Shown: in pieces, positions 8,639 to 15,767 of the stretch
Position numbering within the stretch: the stretch's first letter is position 1
Layout of the letters: every line of letters begins with the position of its first letter
Source: Aureimonas frigidaquae
GTDB taxonomy: Bacteria > Pseudomonadota > Alphaproteobacteria > Rhizobiales > Rhizobiaceae
Direction: 5' to 3'
DNA: 64,000 nt
NCBI RefSeq assembly: GCF_001463905.1
Contig: NZ_BBWR01000003.1
Location: 248,001 to 312,000 of the forward strand
Program-made: the position numbers and the translations under genes
The notes under the pieces: generated by a model
Told to the model about the DNA's origin: nothing
Databases searched by the model: none
Seen by the model: the letters and a program-made list of their open reading frames with translations, nothing else

Positions 8639-9561
8639 GCGCGCAGGCTCTCCTCTATGACGGGCCGGTGATCGATGCGCACCAGCATTTCTGGGATCCC
8701 GTGCGCAACCACCACCCCTGGCTCACCGAGGAGGGGGTCATCCCCTTCCGCTACGGCGACTATGCCGCCATCCGCCGGCCCTTCCTGCCGCCGGAGTACC
8801 GGCAGCTCACGCGCGGGCACAACGTCATCGGGTCGGTCTATGTGGAGACCGAGTGGGACCCTGCCGATCCGCTCGGCGAAGTGCGCTATGCTTGTGGCCT
8901 GGCCGAAGAATACGGCCTGCCCAACGCCATCGTGGCGCAGGCTTGGCTCGACCGGGACGACTGGCCGCAGCTCGCCGCCGTCTACGGCGCCGCACCTATG
9001 GTGCGCTCGGTCCGCCACAAGCCCGGCGGCCCGGCCAGCCCGCGCGAGGTCGGAAGCGTGCCGACCCTCATGGCTTCCGATTCCTGGCGGCAGGGCTTCG
9101 CGCTGCTCGGGGCCCATGGCCTGCACTTCGATCTGCAGACGCCGTGGTGGAACGCCGAGGAAGCCCTGCAACTCGCCCTCGACTTTCCGGATACGACGAT
9201 CATCCTGAACCATCTGAGCCTGCCGGCCGACCGGAGCCAGGAAGCGCTCCTGGCATGGCGGCGGGCGCTGGCGCGCATGGCAAGCGCCCCCAATATGCGT
9301 GTGAAGATTTCCGGCTTTGGACAAGCCGGCATCGCCTGGACGGTCGAAAGCAATCGTTGGATCGTGCGCGAGGCCATCGCCATCTTCGGCCCGGAGCGGG
9401 CCATGTTCGCCAGCAACTTCCCCGTCGACAGCCTGTGCGTGGATTTCGATACGATGTATCGGGGCTTCAAGACCATCGTGGCGGATTTGCCGGAACCCGA
9501 TCAGCGCCGGCTGTTCCTGGACACGGCCACCGAAACCTACAGCCTTCAAGGCAACGGCTGA
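8635..9561 (+). CDS. Amidohydrolase-family lactonase (COG3618 type)
   Basis: A 308-residue metal-dependent hydrolase. It starts with VIDAHQHFWDP (metal ligands H16 and H18), then VRSVRHKPGG, then IILNHLSLP and a C-terminal MFASNFPVDSL; this order defines the L-fuconolactonase/L-rhamnonolactonase and 2-pyrone-4,6-dicarboxylate lactonase group. It overlaps the MFS gene by four bases. In pathways with an IlvD-type dehydratase, such an enzyme opens an aldonolactone to the acid, consistent with the upstream genes. The exact sugar or pyrone cannot be told from sequence. Confidence 0.85.
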   Translation: MSAQALLYDGPVIDAHQHFWDPVRNHHPWLTEEGVIPFRYGDYAAIRRPFLPPEYRQLTRGHNVIGSVYVETEWDPADPLGEVRYACGLAEEYGLPNAIVAQAWLDRDDWPQLAAVYGAAPMVRSVRHKPGGPASPREVGSVPTLMASDSWRQGFALLGAHGLHFDLQTPWWNAEEALQLALDFPDTTIILNHLSLPADRSQEALLAWRRALARMASAPNMRVKISGFGQAGIAWTVESNRWIVREAIAIFGPERAMFASNFPVDSLCVDFDTMYRGFKTIVADLPEPDQRRLFLDTATETYSLQGNG

Positions 9562-9659
9562 TCGGCGGCGTATCGTGGGCCGGCGATCCGCCCGGGTCGC
9601 CGGCTCGACAGGCACCATTTATGTTGATATCAACTCTCATACATGGGGAGGAGTTGAAT

Positions 9660-10157
9660 ATGGCAATGGCCCGGAACACGATCTGCCTATGGTACGAGCG
9701 CGAGGCCGAAGCGGCGGCGGCCTTCTATGCGAGCGTCTTTCCGGACAGCGCGGTCCACGGCATACACCGCGCCCCGGCCGACTTCCCGTCCGGCCGGCAA
9801 GGCGATGTTCTGACGGTCGCGTTCACCGTGCTCGGCGTCGCCTGTCTTGGCCTGAATGGCGGGACGGCGTTCCGGCAGAGCGAGGCCTTCTCCTTCCAGA
9901 TCGCGACGCAAGATCAGGCGGAGACGGACCGCTACTGGGACGCCATCGTGGGCAATGGCGGCCAGGAAAGCGCCTGCGGCTGGTGCAAGGACCGCTGGGG
10001 CGTGTCCTGGCAGATCACCCCGAATGTGCTGACACAGGCTCTCAGCACGGGCGGCGAACCCGCCCGCCGCGCGTTCGAGGCGATGATGACAATGCGCCGC
10101 ATCGATATCGCCGCGATCGAGGCCGCCATTGCGGGTAATGGCGGCCGGGGCCAGTAG
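9660..10157 (+). CDS. VOC-superfamily protein (PhnB/demethylubiquinone-methyltransferase-like fold)
   Basis: A 165-residue protein of the VOC superfamily. The first module is ICLWYEREAEAAAAFYASVFPDS; the core FTVLGVACLGLNGG and the ending DRWGVSWQITPNVL match the PhnB-like group (Pfam Glyoxalase_3). Function in this group is poorly defined; some members bind metal ions, others do not. GGGGAGGAG precedes the ATG at good spacing. It lies 98 bases after the hydrolase and may be independent. There is no evidence that it belongs to the catabolic pathway. Confidence 0.85.
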   Translation: MAMARNTICLWYEREAEAAAAFYASVFPDSAVHGIHRAPADFPSGRQGDVLTVAFTVLGVACLGLNGGTAFRQSEAFSFQIATQDQAETDRYWDAIVGNGGQESACGWCKDRWGVSWQITPNVLTQALSTGGEPARRAFEAMMTMRRIDIAAIEAAIAGNGGRGQ

Positions 10158-10491
10158 AGCGCCAGCGTCTGCAGCGTCACGACTGGTCGGATGGCTCCCG
10201 ATCCGGGGCCATAGACAGGTCAAGGGGGCGATCGTGGCGCAGGCAAGGACGGTCCGCATCGCAGGGCGCCGGATTGCGGCTTAACATGCTGGACGGCAGG
10301 GGCATCGTGACTGGGATCGACCGGCACGCCGTGGTGGATGCGGCCCTGTTCATCTGTGCGGCACTCGGGCGGGAGCCGGCGTCCCGGATGGGCGTGCTCG
10401 CTGCGGGCAAAGCTACCGCTCCAGCGGCGTAAGGAACCGTTCAGCATCCCGCACGATCCGGTCTTGCCATTTGCGGTTGCGCCGATGACCA
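10158..10491. other. Intergenic stretch with a weak small frame
   Basis: About 330 bases lack a convincing gene. A 48-codon frame on the + strand (10286-10432, beginning MLDGRGIVTGIDRHAVVDA) has no ribosome-binding site and no recognisable relative, so I do not call it. The right part carries a candidate EcfG-type promoter, listed separately. Confidence 0.45.
10433..10457 (+). promoter_or_regulatory. Candidate EcfG-type (general stress) promoter
   Basis: GGAAC (10433-10437), 16 bases, then CGAT (10454-10457). This is one mismatch from the alphaproteobacterial EcfG consensus GGAAC-N16/17-CGTT. It lies 34 bases before the small membrane-protein gene. Confidence 0.4.
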
Positions 10492-10860
10492 ATGGGTATC
10501 GTCATTCTGCCAAGGGTATCCGTCGTGGCCTGGACCAGTCTTCTCTATGCGATCGTCTCTGTGGCGGGGGGTGCCCTCGGGGCGCGGATCGCCGGGGCCA
10601 ATCTCTGGCACGGCGCCATCGCCATCGCCATTTCGGTGGTCGTCGCCATCGGCCTCCAGGCGCTTGGCCAGTCCTTCGCCGTGGCGGCGGCGGGCCAGAT
10701 CGTCGCGTCGATCCTGGTGTGCCTTGCCTTCGGCATGTCGGTGCGGCAGATGGCGACCGTCGTGGTGGTCAGTTTCCTCGCCTCGCTCATCGTCGGCTTC
10801 CTGACCGGCTTCGTCACCGGCTTCGAGCGCGGCCTCGAGCAGGCAGGGCAGGCAGGCTGA
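10492..10860 (+). CDS. Small hydrophobic membrane protein, unknown function
   Basis: A 122-residue protein with about four hydrophobic segments: LLYAIVSVAGGALGARIAG, AIAIAISVVVAIGLQALG, IVASILVCLAFGMS and TVVVVSFLASLIVGFLTGF. It ends in a short polar tail. Neither charged catalytic motifs nor cysteine motifs are visible. A GTG at 10525 with AGGG upstream could be the real start and would still leave all the membrane segments. The possible EcfG promoter just upstream and the neighbouring stress genes suggest membership in the general stress regulon; this is inference. I do not recognise a named family. Confidence 0.65.
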   Translation: MGIVILPRVSVVAWTSLLYAIVSVAGGALGARIAGANLWHGAIAIAISVVVAIGLQALGQSFAVAAAGQIVASILVCLAFGMSVRQMATVVVVSFLASLIVGFLTGFVTGFERGLEQAGQAG

Positions 10861-10866
10861 AGCGCC

Positions 10867-10886
10867 GCCGGCGCCGCAGCGCCGGC
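10867..10886. terminator. Hairpin between convergent genes
   Basis: GCCGGCGC-cgca-GCGCCGGC is a perfect 8-bp GC-rich stem with a 4-base loop. It lies in the 40-base gap between the small membrane-protein gene and the converging alcohol dehydrogenase gene. It has no T-run, so termination is plausible but unproven. Confidence 0.45.
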
Positions 10887-10900
10887 ACGCGCCATCGGCC

Positions 10901-12073
10901 TTACGGCCGCATCATCACCTTGATGCAGCCGTCCTGCTTATCGCGGAAGGCCTTGTACAGTTCCGGCCCCTGGTCGAGCCTGGCCTGATGGGTAACGACG
11001 AAGGAGGGATCGATCGCACCTTCCTCGACCTTGCGGAGCAGGGGTTCGAGGTAGCGGTGCGTATGGGTTTGTCCGGTGCGCACGCTCAAGGCCTTGTTCA
11101 TGAGGGCGCCGAAGGGGATCTTGTCGAGAAAGCCGATATAGACGCCCGGCACGGACAGGGTGCCACCCTTGCGGCAGCACATGATCATTTCCCGCAGGAC
11201 ATGCGGCCGGTCGGTGCCAAGATAGGCCGCGGCCTTGACCTTGTCGATGACGGCATCGACGGCCCCGCCGCCATGGGCTTCGGTGCCGACGGCGTCGATG
11301 CAGCGGTCCGGACCGCGGCCGGCCGTCATCTCCTGGAGCTGGTCGTAGACCTTCACCTCATCGAAGTCGATCACCTCGGCCCTGCCATGGGTTCGGGCCA
11401 TGGCCAGGCGCTCGGGCACGTTGTCGATGGCGATGACCCGCCCTGCGCCCAGCATCCAGGCACTCTGGATGGCGAATTGCCCGACCGGGCCGCATCCCCA
11501 GACGGCGACCGTATCGCCCGGCTCGATCTCCGCATTCTCGGCCGCCATGTAGCCGGTCGGGAAGATGTCGGACAGGAACAGGGCCTGCTCGTCGGGGATC
11601 GAATCCGGCACTTTGATATGGCCGACATCGGCGAAGGGCACGCGCAGATACTCGGCCTGTCCGCCGGCATATCCGCCGAGCATGTGCGAATATCCGAACA
11701 GCCCGGCCGGTGAATGCCCCATCACCTCAGCCGCCATCTTCGCATTGGGGTTGGAGCGGTCGCACAGGGAAAAGAGCTGCTTGCGGCAGAAGAAGCAGTC
11801 CCCGCAGGAAATGTTGAACGGCACGACGATGCGATCGCCGGGTTTCAGGTTCGTCACCTCCGCGCCGACCTCCACCACTTCGCCCATGGTCTCGTGGCCC
11901 AGCACGTCGCCGGACTGCATGGAGGGCATGTAGCCGTCATAGAGATGGAGGTCGGACCCGCAGATGGCGCAGGCGGTCACCCGGATGATCGCATCGCGCG
12001 GCCCTTCGAGTTTGGGATCGGGGACCGTGTCGCATCGAATGTCGCCTTTGCCGTGCCAGCACAAAGCTTTCAT
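10901..12073 (-). CDS. Zinc-dependent alcohol dehydrogenase (formaldehyde dehydrogenase-like)
   Basis: A 390-residue medium-chain dehydrogenase. Catalytic zinc ligands are C38 (CAICGSDLH) and the GHE at 59-61. The structural-zinc lobe has cysteines 90, 93, 96 and 104 ([17 protein letters not shown]). The nucleotide-binding motif is [11 protein letters not shown]. The long insertion after the cofactor domain and the [23 protein letters not shown] segment are typical of the group near glutathione-independent formaldehyde dehydrogenases. The start at 12073 gives [11 protein letters not shown] with GAGGAG upstream; the frame stays open beyond it but without family similarity. Genes of this type often sit among stress genes in rhizobia. 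The natural substrate is not known. Confidence 0.9.
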   Translation of the reverse strand: MKALCWHGKGDIRCDTVPDPKLEGPRDAIIRVTACAICGSDLHLYDGYMPSMQSGDVLGHETMGEVVEVGAEVTNLKPGDRIVVPFNISCGDCFFCRKQLFSLCDRSNPNAKMAAEVMGHSPAGLFGYSHMLGGYAGGQAEYLRVPFADVGHIKVPDSIPDEQALFLSDIFPTGYMAAENAEIEPGDTVAVWGCGPVGQFAIQSAWMLGAGRVIAIDNVPERLAMARTHGRAEVIDFDEVKVYDQLQEMTAGRGPDRCIDAVGTEAHGGGAVDAVIDKVKAAAYLGTDRPHVLREMIMCCRKGGTLSVPGVYIGFLDKIPFGALMNKALSVRTGQTHTHRYLEPLLRKVEEGAIDPSFVVTHQARLDQGPELYKAFRDKQDGCIKVMMRP

Positions 12074-12095
12074 CGCTGATGTCTCCTCGTGTCTT

Positions 12096-12110
12096 GCCCA
12101 AGCGTTGGGC
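12096..12110. promoter_or_regulatory. Inverted repeat upstream of the alcohol dehydrogenase
   Basis: GCCCAA-gcg-TTGGGC lies about 23 bases before the dehydrogenase start. A partly similar TTGCCCAAAGGTTGGC occurs at 12810-12825 upstream of the ferritin-like gene on the same strand, hinting at a shared operator. A separate 14-base palindrome, CCTGCCCGGGCAGG, is at 12145-12158. Confidence 0.3.
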
Positions 12111-12229
12111 CTTTGCTGGGGAAGGGGCCGGAGCACTGAACGTTCCTGCCCGGGCAGGGAAACATGCGTCGCGGCTAAGGGACCCGACGCGCCTTTGGTC
12201 CGGTCCGCGGACAGCCGCCCGCAGATCGG

Positions 12230-12264
12230 CAAAGGCCCGCTCCGGCGGGCGGAGCGGGCCTTTG
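12230..12264. terminator. Strong hairpin terminator
   Basis: CAAAGGCCCGCTCC (12230-12243) and GGAGCGGGCCTTTG (12251-12264) form a perfect 14-bp stem with a 7-base loop. It lies 21 bases past the stop of the ferritin-like gene on the - strand and separates it from the alcohol dehydrogenase gene. The stem ends in TTT on the transcribed strand. Confidence 0.7.
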
Positions 12265-12284
12265 ACTGCCAGTCGTCCTGGTTC

Positions 12285-12737
12285 TCAGGCGGTTGCGGCC
12301 TGGTCCATGTAGGTCTTGTGGCGGACCTCGTCGGCATAGGCCTTGCGGAAGAAGCCGCGCGCTTCCTCTGAGGCGGCCGCGTTGCGCGATGCCTCGTCAT
12401 AGGCCGTGCAGGTGTCCGTTTCGTTGGAGGACATCGCCTTCAGGATCGTCTTGTCGCCAACGAGCGACGCCAGCGCGACCTTGCCCGTCGTCAGCCATTC
12501 CTTCGCATCGCCTTCACGCGGGGCGTCGATGCCCAGCGTGGAGGCCAGCCGGGTCAGTTCGGCCACATGCTGCCGGTGGTCGTTCAGGAACTCGCCGATC
12601 TTCGCCTTGGCCTGCGGATCGTCCAACCGCTCGATGGTCGACTCATAGGCTGCCATGGCATCGTGTTCGAGGATGAGAAGGTTCTCTACCAGCTTCTCGA
12701 AAGTGGTTTCCGTTCCGACGGTCGTGACCATGTTCAT
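12285..12737 (-). CDS. Ferritin-like four-helix protein (DUF2383/PA2169 type)
   Basis: A 150-residue, mostly helical protein. It begins [29 protein letters not shown] and has later helices with [22 protein letters not shown] and [13 protein letters not shown]. The regularly placed Glu/His residues are those of the ferritin-like superfamily that can hold a di-iron centre. Starts at 12737 and 12731 (MNMV or MVTT) are both possible; the open frame further upstream is not family-like. Relatives are commonly induced in general stress and stationary phase; the biochemical role is unclear. A GGAAC (12780-12784 on the - strand) lies upstream, but no good EcfG -10 follows it. Confidence 0.85.
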   Translation of the reverse strand: MNMVTTVGTETTFEKLVENLLILEHDAMAAYESTIERLDDPQAKAKIGEFLNDHRQHVAELTRLASTLGIDAPREGDAKEWLTTGKVALASLVGDKTILKAMSSNETDTCTAYDEASRNAAASEEARGFFRKAYADEVRHKTYMDQAATA

Positions 12738-12907
12738 CTCTTTGCTGTGGAGAAGGGCAAATCGGTGAGCGGCAGTGCCGTTCCGATCGCCAGGCCGACA
12801 TATCGTTCGTTGCCCAAAGGTTGGCTGCCCACGCAAACGGGGCTCGAAACGCCGCCCGCTTCGCCCTTGGTTTGGCGTTCGAACCACAGGACAGGGTATC
12901 GGCGGCG

Positions 12908-13057
12908 ATGGACAGTCTGAAAGACCAGAAGAATGTTAGAATGCGCGCCTGGCGCGTGGCCTTCGGCGGCAATCAGCTCGATGGGCGCTTCAAACTCTTC
13001 GGCTTCGTCCTGGCGTTCCTGTTGATCGGCGGAACCTTCTTTGCGGCGATGAGCTGA
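12908..13057 (+). CDS. Small single-pass membrane protein (tentative)
   Basis: A 49-residue frame beginning MDSLKDQKNVRMRAWRVAFG. It has a basic N-terminal half and one hydrophobic helix, FKLFGFVLAFLLIGGTFFAAM, at the C-terminus. This cytoplasmic-basic-then-membrane pattern is what a real small membrane protein looks like, but the ribosome-binding site is weak (GGCGGCG). The frame extends upstream to 12821 without better features. Neighbours are the ferritin-like gene (divergent) and a convergent MarR gene. Confidence 0.4.
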   Translation: MDSLKDQKNVRMRAWRVAFGGNQLDGRFKLFGFVLAFLLIGGTFFAAMS

Positions 13058-13069
13058 GCCGCCGGGCCT

Positions 13070-13552
13070 CTACCGCAGCCGCGACAGACGGGACTTTAGG
13101 ACGCTTTCGATCAGTTCGAGCGACTCGCGCAGGCGCGGATCGGCCAGTTGTGGATTGGCATCGACGAGTTGCAACTCCAGTTCCTGCCAGCATGCCAGGA
13201 CTTCGATCTTCTTGGCCTTGCCGGCATCCGTCAGGGACAGCTCCGTGCAACGCGCGTCAAGTTCGATCGTCTCCTTATCGATCAGGCCCATGGCACGCAG
13301 CCGGTCGGCCATCTTGGAGACGGTGGACGGACGCACATTCAGGGCATCGGCCACAGCACCGACCTTGCAGCGCACCTCCCGCTCCAGAAGCACGATCATC
13401 TGGTCCTGTCCGGGGTTCAGCCCGATCTCCGCCAGACGCACCCCGAGAAGCGCGCGAGACGCCTTGGCAATCAGTAGCAGCTTGTCCAGAAGCCCGGTTT
13501 CGACCGCCTGAGCCGTATTTGCAGGGCCGCTCTTGCGCTGTGACGTTTGCAT
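13070..13552 (-). CDS. MarR-family transcriptional regulator (first of a divergent paralogous pair)
   Basis: A 160-residue winged-helix regulator. The recognition region is KVGAVADALNVRPSTVSKMADRLRAMGLI, followed by the wing DARCTELSLTDAGKAK. It ends VLKSRLSRLR. GAGGAGG precedes the ATG. It is divergent from the second MarR gene (start 13721), with which it shares SRALLG, the GQDQ motif, VRPST(V/I)SKM and the LK(S/A)RLSRLR tail. The two therefore arose by duplication. Pairs of this type commonly repress each other or neighbouring stress genes; the ligand is unknown. Confidence 0.9.
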   Translation of the reverse strand: MQTSQRKSGPANTAQAVETGLLDKLLLIAKASRALLGVRLAEIGLNPGQDQMIVLLEREVRCKVGAVADALNVRPSTVSKMADRLRAMGLIDKETIELDARCTELSLTDAGKAKKIEVLACWQELELQLVDANPQLADPRLRESLELIESVLKSRLSRLR

Positions 13553-13642
13553 TGTGCCAGCCTCCTCGCGTCGAGCCTCGATATCGGTCAGAATGACGAA
13601 TGATTACAGGAGACGCTTGTACGGGTACGGAAATGTTCCTTG

Positions 13643-13652
13643 CTTAGCTAAG
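13643..13652. promoter_or_regulatory. Palindrome in the MarR/MarR divergent spacer
   Basis: CTTAGCTAAG is a perfect 10-bp palindrome between the two divergent MarR genes, 15 bases before a TTGACA (13667-13672) that fits a -35 box for the rightward gene. AT-rich palindromes of this type are typical MarR operators. Confidence 0.45.
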
Positions 13653-13720
13653 ATTTACCGGCTGAATTGACAGTGCGGCCTGCACAGTTTGGAAAGACGA
13701 TGCACACCGGAGCAAACGAT

Positions 13721-14200
13721 ATGGAGCGTCACGCAACACAGGATACGATCGACGAACACGCGGATACGCGGGATTTGCTGGTGCCACGACTGTCCATGAT
13801 CTCGAAATCGACCCGAGCGCTTCTCGGCCTGAAGCTTGCAGACGCGGATCTCGTCATCGGACAGGACCAGGCGCTCATTGCCCTGGCGCAGTCCGGCGGT
13901 CGGCATCTCACGGAGGTTGCCGACGAACTGCTTGTCCGCCCCTCCACGATTTCCAAGATGATCGATCCCCTCGAGCGGGCCGGAATCTGCCGGCGGAACC
14001 GCTCGAAGGACGATATGCGCAAGATCATGCTCGTCCTGACACCGAAGGGGCGAAAGCTGGCGGATGAAGCGCGTGCCATCTCCGCCGAACTCGATCGTGA
14101 ACTCGTGGCCTGCGTACCGGAGGACCGGCTGGCAGCGTTGAACGAAGACCTCGGTCGGGTTTCGCTCGCACTCAAGGCGCGCCTATCCCGATTGCGATAG
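13721..14200 (+). CDS. MarR-family transcriptional regulator (second of the pair)
   Basis: A 159-residue winged-helix protein. The DNA-reading segment is HLTEVADELLVRPSTISKMIDPLERAGI, the wing is DDMRKIMLVLTPKGRKL, and the tail LKARLSRLR is almost identical to that of the divergent neighbour. The start at 13721 is chosen because CGGAG lies about 9 bases upstream and the length then equals the paralogue. The frame opens earlier at a TTG that overlaps a likely -35 box and is an unlikely start. Its stop is 57 bases before the receiver-only gene, which may be co-transcribed. Confidence 0.88.
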   Translation: MERHATQDTIDEHADTRDLLVPRLSMISKSTRALLGLKLADADLVIGQDQALIALAQSGGRHLTEVADELLVRPSTISKMIDPLERAGICRRNRSKDDMRKIMLVLTPKGRKLADEARAISAELDRELVACVPEDRLAALNEDLGRVSLALKARLSRLR

Positions 14201-14257
14201 GACTGCGTTCCGGTCATGATGCCCATGCGACGGCGCAGGGCACCGGGTGAATTTGAA

Positions 14258-14659
14258 ATGACGGATTCCGTTCATGCGCGCCTCGATGGCCGCTCCATAC
14301 TGATCGTCGAGGACGACTTCTTCCTGGCGGACGAACTGGCCAGAACCGTTCTGGATGCCGGCGGTCATTGCGCCGGCATCGTGCCCGATGTCGACGCTGC
14401 GCTCCGGCTTCTGGACACAGGCGTGACGGTGGATGGGGCGCTTCTCGACATCAAGCTCGGCGAGGGTCTGTCTTTCCCCATCGCCGAGGCGCTGCGCAAG
14501 CGGGGCGTCCCGGTCATCTTCATCACCGGCTACGACAACTGGTTCGTCCCGGACGAACTGGATGAGATCCCCCTCTACCGCAAGCCGATGGACCCGGAAA
14601 ACGTGGTCCGCCTCCTCATGCAGGAAGAAACGCGTCTGAACCGGCGCAAGACCGACTGA
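14258..14659 (+). CDS. Single-domain response regulator (receiver only)
   Basis: A 133-residue protein made of one REC domain. It has the acidic pocket ILIVEDDFF, the phospho-acceptor Asp in GALLDIKLGEG, the switch Thr in VIFITGYDN and the conserved Lys in YRKPMDP. No output domain is present, so it acts by protein contact or as a phosphate sink. GGGTGA precedes the chosen ATG; the frame is open back to 14216 with a basic, non-conserved stretch. Similar receiver-only proteins are frequent in rhizobial stress and PhyR-type networks. Its kinase is not in this window. Confidence 0.85.
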   Translation: MTDSVHARLDGRSILIVEDDFFLADELARTVLDAGGHCAGIVPDVDAALRLLDTGVTVDGALLDIKLGEGLSFPIAEALRKRGVPVIFITGYDNWFVPDELDEIPLYRKPMDPENVVRLLMQEETRLNRRKTD

Positions 14660-14688
14660 CCGGTGTTTGGCCGCCTGCCGGATCCTCC

Positions 14689-14714
14689 GGAACCGGCCAC
14701 CTTGCTGCGGGGTT
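14689..14714 (+). promoter_or_regulatory. Candidate EcfG-type promoter
   Basis: GGAAC (14689-14693), 17 bases, then GGTT (14711-14714), one mismatch from GGAAC-N16/17-CGTT. It lies 24 bases before the start of the small disordered-protein gene. Confidence 0.45.
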
Positions 14715-14738
14715 GATGGAGCAGCAAGGGAGAGCGCC

Positions 14739-14936
14739 ATGAACGCCAAAGCACCGCCTGTTCCGCCACAGAACCAAAGCAGCAGAGCGCCCGTGCCTTC
14801 GCGCAGCTCCGGGGCTGCGGACGCGCGCAAGGCCGGCCCGGGTGATGTGTCCAAGCAGGGCGGTGCGGGCAAGCAGGGCGATGCTGGCGACATCCGCGAG
14901 AATACGACGCACCAGGGCTATCAGCAGGACCGTTGA
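14739..14936 (+). CDS. Small disordered hydrophilic protein
   Basis: A 65-residue protein beginning MNAKAPPVPPQNQSSR and rich in Pro, Gly, Gln, Lys and Asp, with no hydrophobic core. It ends DIRENTTHQGYQQDR. Short proteins of this composition with the same APPVPP opening and NTT(H/N)xG(Y/F) ending recur in rhizobia near stress genes, as far as I recall. AAGGGAGAG lies just before the ATG. A candidate EcfG promoter upstream and the stress neighbourhood suggest a desiccation- or osmotic-stress role; this is inference. Confidence 0.65.
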   Translation: MNAKAPPVPPQNQSSRAPVPSRSSGAADARKAGPGDVSKQGGAGKQGDAGDIRENTTHQGYQQDR

Positions 14937-14963
14937 GGTCCATGCAGCGAGGGATCGTGCCAG

Positions 14964-15209
14964 ATGAAGAATCCGATCGAACGGTTGCACTCCTTCGGCC
15001 AGAAGCCTGAGGAGTCGCGCATCCCGGAAAAAGGGGAGCTTCCGCGCGTCAACGATACCACGGCCGGCATGGCCGGTCAGCCGGACCCGGTTCTGCACCA
15101 GCCTGCCGCGGCATCCGCCGATGCCGACGCCGAGGCGGGTGCCGACGCGGGCGATGAAGCTTCGGGGCGCACGGAGCCTCTCGCTCCAACGCCGCCGCCG
15201 CGCCGATGA
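14964..15209 (+). CDS. Small low-complexity acidic protein
   Basis: An 81-residue frame. It starts MKNPIERLHSFGQKPEESRI, has an Ala/Asp/Gly-rich middle and a proline-rich end (APTPPPRR). It is predicted to be disordered and has no known domain. GAGGG is about 10 bases upstream. It lies between the other small disordered protein and the DUF427 gene, all on one strand with short gaps, so it probably belongs to the same transcript. Confidence 0.5.
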   Translation: MKNPIERLHSFGQKPEESRIPEKGELPRVNDTTAGMAGQPDPVLHQPAAASADADAEAGADAGDEASGRTEPLAPTPPPRR

Positions 15210-15234
15210 AAGCTGAGATTTTGAAGGGAGATGC

Positions 15235-15588
15235 ATGACGATGAGCCAGAGTGAGCAAAGTGTCCGCGTCGAGCGCGCTGTCGGTTCGGTTGTGGTGAAG
15301 CACCACGATGCCGTGATCGCCGCCAGCAAGGCCGCCCTTGTCGTGCATGGTGAGCGCGAGGCGCCGATCTACTATCTGCCGAGGCAGGACGTTTATTTCG
15401 AGCAGATGACGGCGGCCGAGTTGCCCGGCCGTGGCGCCCCGGACGATCGGAGCTGGTTTTCTGTCACCGCGTCCGGTGGCGGCCTCGACCATGCGGCGTG
15501 GGTGTTGCGGCGGCCGGAGGGTGAACTGGCCGCCGTCGAAGGTTATGTCGGCTTCGATCCCGACAAGCTGAGCGTCATGGCGGACTGA
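15235..15588 (+). CDS. DUF427 domain protein
   Basis: A 117-residue protein that is nearly all one DUF427 domain. The family core reads VVVKHHDAVIAASKAALVV, then APIYYLPRQDV, then WFSVTASGGG, and ends with AWVLRRPEGELAAVEGYVGF. The family has a compact beta fold; its molecular role is unknown. AAGGGAGATGC just upstream supports the start (ATG at 15235, or the second ATG two codons on). It is co-directional with the small disordered-protein genes. Confidence 0.85.
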   Translation: MTMSQSEQSVRVERAVGSVVVKHHDAVIAASKAALVVHGEREAPIYYLPRQDVYFEQMTAAELPGRGAPDDRSWFSVTASGGGLDHAAWVLRRPEGELAAVEGYVGFDPDKLSVMAD

Positions 15589-15615
15589 CGGAGCCCGCTG
15601 ACACGATCAGCCAGG

Positions 15616-15646
15616 ATTGCCCGGCGGGATCGGCTCGCCGGGCAAT
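15616..15646. terminator. Bidirectional hairpin terminator
   Basis: ATTGCCCGGCG (15616-15626) and CGCCGGGCAAT (15636-15646) form a perfect 11-bp stem with a 9-base loop. It lies 28 bases past the DUF427 stop and between that gene and the converging catalase gene. Confidence 0.65.
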
Positions 15647-15767
15647 ATACGCGTGGACGAAAGTCGCAAGCCATCCGTCGGGACGCCCGTCACCGCCCGA
15701 GGCGATCGACACTGCGCAGACCCAGGATGACACGGGCGCAGCGCCGGGCTTTGAGCGCGCCGCCCTG

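Noticed and set aside
10286-10432. 48-codon frame MLDGRGIVTGIDRHAVVDA...
   Set aside because: No ribosome-binding site, no hydrophobic pattern and no known relative; it ends exactly at the candidate promoter.
12760-12784. Possible EcfG promoter for the DUF2383-type ferritin-like gene
   Set aside because: A GGAAC is present on the - strand, but at 16-17 bases spacing the -10 is GATT or ATTT. The better CGAT needs a 15-base spacing, so support is too weak.
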